Of a stretch of 24,912 bases of DNA, positions 22,428-24,912 are shown one piece after another. Made by a program: the position numbers and the translations under genes. Origin of the DNA: CAYLHS01 sp964383535. Its GTDB lineage: Bacteria > Actinomycetota > Acidimicrobiia > Spongiisociales > UBA4744. The DNA is taken from the NCBI GenBank assembly GCA_964383535.1, contig CAYLHS010000028.1:1-24912 (forward strand). Direction: 5' to 3'. Below the pieces are notes generated by a model. That model was not told the origin of the DNA. It ran no database searches and saw nothing but the letters and a program-made list of their open reading frames with translations. How positions within the stretch are numbered: position 1 is the first letter of the stretch; each line of letters starts with the position of its first letter.

Positions 22428-24233
22428 TCAGATCGAACTCTGCGGTGAATCCACCGTGTCGTTCCCGGGTCCCCGGCGGATGTCGATCACGACGTCTCCG
22501 GGTGCCCGTTCGATCACCTCGATGATCTCGCGATCGATCAGCTCATTGCGTTCGATGAGCGCGTCTCTCAGCGCCTCGACGATGCGACGGTTCTGCGACA
22601 GCAGTCTGGTGGCCTGCTGCTTTGCCTGATCGAGGAGACGCTCGACGTACTCCCTGCCGGTCGGGTCCCCGAGCACACGCGCAGCGAGGTTTCCTCCAAG
22701 AGGACCACTGTCGAGTGCGCGATAGGAAACGAGCGATCCGCCGAGTCCCAACGAACCGACCATCTCCGCCGCGAGCTGGGTGGCCGCCGCCAGGTCGCCG
22801 GCGGGGCCCGTGCTCGAGTCACCGAAGAACAGCTCCTCTGCGGCCATCCCACCCATCGAGATCTGGAGCAGGGCTCTCAGTTCGCCCTCCCGCTGTGTCC
22901 TGCGCTCCTCGACGAGGCGATGTGCGAGGAACCCGAGCGCTTCGCGTCGTTTGATGATCGACAGAACCTCGAGACGGCGGCCTTTGCCGACGAGATACGC
23001 GATCGTGGCGTGGCCGGCCTCGTGTGTCGCGATCGCTTCGCGCTCCTCCGGTGGATAGTCGACCGGCTCGGGGAGGCCCAACTCCATTTCGATCCTCGCA
23101 CGATCGAGATCTCGCATGGTCAGAGCGGTGCGGTCCTCGCGCAACGCGAGAAGGAGTGCTTCGTCGAAGAGACGCTCCAGGAACGCAGGCGTATACCCCA
23201 GCGTCGCCGCCGCGAGGTCGTCGCGGGACGACTCCAGCTCCATCTCCGGCACATGGGCTTTACGGGTCAGGAAGTAGTCGATCAGTTCACGTCGACCCGT
23301 TCGACCCGGGAGGTCGAAGTGGAATACTCGGTCGAAACGGCCGGGTCGCAGCAGTGCAGGGTCGAGGGAGTCCGCCCTGTTGGTCGCACCGATCAACAGC
23401 ACGTTTGCGTACGACGTCGATGGAGGTCTGAACTGGCGATGTTCGGGCAGAAACAAGTTGATCTTGTCGCGGAACCAGCTCGCGATCTTCGTACGGGTGA
23501 GAGGCTCGTCGAAGCTCTGCATCTGGATCAGCAGCTCGTTCACGACGCCGCCGGTGTCGGTCGCGATGGATCGGTTGACCCGCATCTCCACCGACGATGA
23601 CATGTTGGGTCTGGCCAAACCGATCGCATCGATCTCCTCGATGAAGCCGATCGCGCCACCCTCCGCTCGAGCTGCCTTTCTCAGCGCATGGAAGAACGAG
23701 CGGATCTTCTTGGAAGTCATCCCGTACCACATGCTCTGGAAAGCCGTTGCGGAGACGAAGAGGAATGGAACGTTCGCCTCCTTGGCGAGCGCCTTCGCAG
23801 CGTAGGTCTTGCCAGTCCCGGGAGGGCCCTCGAACAGCACGCCCCGTCTCGGACTGCCACCCATACTGGATCTGAGCTGCTCGTGATCGAGAAGGATGTG
23901 CAGCGTGTGACGAATCTCCACGAGGAGGTGTCCGAGGCCTTTCACGTCGTCGAAGGAGATGTCGATCTGATCGGGTCGGAACACCGTGTGGGGTGACCGG
24001 CGGTTGCCGAGCATTGGGGCGACGAGCATTGCGCCGATCAGCAGGACGATCAGCACCGCCGGAAGCCACAGTGTGGCGTTCGGCGAGAGGTGGGGGAGAG
24101 ATGGCCACGGAGGGTGGCCGGTCAGGACTCGATACCACATCCACATCGCGATCGGTGCGAGCAGATACCCGAGCCTTCTCAGCCTTCGCCGTCGCTCAGC
24201 CTCCCGATCAACATGAACGTTCCCAGCCGCCAT
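22428..24233 (-). CDS. Divergent FtsH-like membrane AAA+ metalloprotease (M41)
   Basis: The 601-aa protein has two membrane helices (~21-38, 55-75) joined by a very short loop in place of FtsH's usual ~70-residue periplasmic domain. The AAA+ module has Walker A GPPGTGKT (136-143), a Walker B-like GFIEEIDAIG with Glu199 where FtsH has Asp, pore motif MWYG (168-171) where FtsH has FVG, and ATNRADSLDPALLRPGRFDR with arginine fingers (283-302). A ~35-residue insertion lies at ~244-277. The M41 peptidase domain has HEAGH (404-408) and a third-ligand Asp480 in GPAGDLAAAT, so catalysis is predicted. The frame opens at 24305, but ATG 24233 is preferred: it follows a -10-like TAGATA by 5 nt and avoids overlapping comF. 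Substrates are unknown. Confidence 0.87.
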   Translation of the reverse strand: MAAGNVHVDREAERRRRLRRLGYLLAPIAMWMWYRVLTGHPPWPSLPHLSPNATLWLPAVLIVLLIGAMLVAPMLGNRRSPHTVFRPDQIDISFDDVKGLGHLLVEIRHTLHILLDHEQLRSSMGGSPRRGVLFEGPPGTGKTYAAKALAKEANVPFLFVSATAFQSMWYGMTSKKIRSFFHALRKAARAEGGAIGFIEEIDAIGLARPNMSSSVEMRVNRSIATDTGGVVNELLIQMQSFDEPLTRTKIASWFRDKINLFLPEHRQFRPPSTSYANVLLIGATNRADSLDPALLRPGRFDRVFHFDLPGRTGRRELIDYFLTRKAHVPEMELESSRDDLAAATLGYTPAFLERLFDEALLLALREDRTALTMRDLDRARIEMELGLPEPVDYPPEEREAIATHEAGHATIAYLVGKGRRLEVLSIIKRREALGFLAHRLVEERRTQREGELRALLQISMGGMAAEELFFGDSSTGPAGDLAAATQLAAEMVGSLGLGGSLVSYRALDSGPLGGNLAARVLGDPTGREYVERLLDQAKQQATRLLSQNRRIVEALRDALIERNELIDREIIEVIERAPGDVVIDIRRGPGNDTVDSPQSSI

Positions 24234-24238
24234 GTGTG

Positions 24239-24259
24239 TATCTAACCACAGAGAGTGGT
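24239..24259 (-). promoter_or_regulatory. Putative promoter region of the FtsH-like gene with 5-bp inverted repeat
   Basis: On the minus strand TAGATA (24244-24239) ends 5 nt before ATG 24233. Immediately upstream, ACCAC-TCTCT-GTGGT (24259-24245) is a perfect short inverted repeat where a repressor could sit. No -35 is recognised. Confidence 0.35.
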
Positions 24260-24291
24260 ATCGCGCCAGCAGTTCTGTCCCCGGTGCGGCG

Positions 24292-24297
24292 TACATT
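24292..24297 (+). promoter_or_regulatory. Putative -10 element (TACATT) of comF, leaderless spacing
   Basis: TACATT is followed by exactly 6 nt and ATG 24304. This supports ATG 24304 over the in-frame upstream ATG at 24232 and predicts a leaderless message. Confidence 0.5.
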
Positions 24298-24303
24298 CGG
24301 GCC

Positions 24304-24861
24304 ATGCTGTGTCTCGTGTGCTGTGTGCCGATCCGCGGAGTCCTCTGCGGGAGCTGCTCGTCCCAACTCCGTGAGGGGACCGACCGCCTGGTCGGCTCGA
24401 GTCTGCCGGTGCACGTTGCGCTCGTTCACGACGGTCCGGCTCGGGTCCTCGTGCGTCGCCTCAAGTACGAGGCGATTCGTGCTGCCGCCGAACCACTCGC
24501 AGAAGCGATGGCGAGAAGGGTTCCCGATCCGGACGGGGTCCTGGTGCCGGTTCCCCGGGTGCCCATCCGCACCTGGCGCTACGGGATCGATCCAGCAAAG
24601 GAACTCGCGCGAGCATACGCGGCGCTCGTCGGTGCGACGGTGGCAGACGTCCTCACCCCGGTGCTGTGGGCGCCTCGACACGCCGGGCGCACTCGTGGCG
24701 ATCGGGCACCGGTCCGATTTCGTGGACGGGCAGTGCCGCGTGGACCGATCGTGCTCCTGGACGACGTGGTGACGACCGGCCTGACGTTGGGGGCCGCGTC
24801 GGCGTCGGTGGGAGCCGTGAGGGCTATCACGGCGACAGGCGCAGGTAGAGTGAAAGTGTGA
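24304..24861 (+). CDS. comF: ComF family phosphoribosyltransferase-like protein
   Basis: The 185-aa protein starts with a four-cysteine zinc ribbon (C3, C6, C15, C18: CLVC and CGSC), then LKYEAIRAAAEPLAEAM, VPVPRVPIRTWRYGIDPAKELARA, and a PRPP-binding loop IVLLDDVVTTGLTLGAA (149-165). These are the three ComF blocks in order. ComF proteins are linked to DNA uptake in competent bacteria, but are widespread in actinobacteria where their role is unclear. In the second block the usual R-G-F-N-Q is replaced by R-Y-G-I-D-P. By recollection mycobacteria have a comF homologue (Rv3242c) near sahH as well. ATG 24304 includes the first CxxC pair and lies 6 nt after a -10 box. Confidence 0.9.
   Translation: MLCLVCCVPIRGVLCGSCSSQLREGTDRLVGSSLPVHVALVHDGPARVLVRRLKYEAIRAAAEPLAEAMARRVPDPDGVLVPVPRVPIRTWRYGIDPAKELARAYAALVGATVADVLTPVLWAPRHAGRTRGDRAPVRFRGRAVPRGPIVLLDDVVTTGLTLGAASASVGAVRAITATGAGRVKV
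24846..24851 (+). promoter_or_regulatory. Putative -10 element (TAGAGT) for a gene starting at the window end
   Basis: TAGAGT lies in the last codons of comF and is followed by 6 nt and a GTG at 24858, the same spacing as at the other predicted leaderless starts. Confidence 0.3.
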
Positions 24862-24912
24862 TTCTGCGACACGCAGCACCGCCGATCGCAACCCGTGTGA
24901 TCGCGCACCGCA
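24858..24912 (+). CDS. Possible start of an unidentified gene, cut by the window end
   Basis: From GTG 24858 the frame stays open for 18 codons (MILRHAAPPIATRVIAHR) to the end of the window. The GTG overlaps the end of comF, and the spacing to the -10-like TAGAGT resembles that of other starts here. The stretch is too short to identify. Confidence 0.3.
   Translation, partial: MILRHAAPPIATRVIAHR

Noticed and set aside
24858..24912. Start of a glycerophosphodiester phosphodiesterase (VIAHR resembles the family's IAHRG)
   Set aside because: The base after the last full codon is A, so the required glycine cannot follow, and too little sequence remains.

Overview
The window is a GC-rich, tightly packed bacterial segment. 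I read it as chromosomal DNA of an actinobacterium, possibly a deep-branching one such as an Acidimicrobiia-like lineage; the phylum call is fairly secure and the class is a guess. The reasons are the high GC, many GTG starts, F420 biosynthesis genes (cofD, cofE), a DUF3499-type protein beside manB, a large GT2/membrane protein followed by a DUF5719-type protein, and a divergent birA/acyl-CoA carboxylase pair. From memory, the set and order resemble the Mycobacterium tuberculosis region running from comF and sahH through manB and fbiA/fbiB to birA, accD5 and accA3. I see no tRNA, rRNA, CRISPR array, prophage or transposase.

Layout. 1-242: three tandem copies of an 80-bp repeat, each with an invariant 10-bp-stem hairpin. 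264-3577 (minus): biotin-dependent acyl-CoA carboxylase (carboxyltransferase then biotin carboxylase/BCCP), divergent from birA (3612-4274), the ligase that would biotinylate it. 4323-8633 (plus): LCP cell-wall ligase, UDP-glucose 6-dehydrogenase, DPM1-like GT2 and NAD-dependent sugar epimerase, a surface-polysaccharide block. 8630-10242 (minus): cofD-cofE for coenzyme F420. 10300-14345 (plus): a 913-aa GT2/polytopic membrane protein coupled to a secreted DUF5719-like protein. 14387-15091: three consecutive very small Cys-rich proteins. 15033-17806: PTPS-related/YfhO-like polytopic protein and GtrA, facing a minus-strand polyprenyl-phosphate-sugar synthase (17807-18505). 18506-18659: noncoding DNA with an inverted repeat and tandem heptamers. 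18660-22385: manB, Trm112-like protein, PGI/PMI and a short-type sahH in one operon. 22428-24233 (minus): divergent FtsH-like protease. 24304-24861: comF, then the first codons of another possible gene.

The genes fit a shared theme of sugar-nucleotide supply (ManB, PGI/PMI, UDP-glucose dehydrogenase, epimerase), lipid-linked sugar synthesis and transfer (two DPM-like GT2s, GtrA, two large polytopic proteins) and wall attachment (LCP), with lipid precursor (carboxylase, BirA) and cofactor (F420, SAH recycling) genes interleaved. Two expression modes are visible. First genes of transcription units usually have a TANNNT-like -10 ending only 5-11 nt before the start codon, which predicts leaderless or near-leaderless mRNAs. 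Downstream genes overlap by GTGA or ATGA and often have Shine-Dalgarno sequences.
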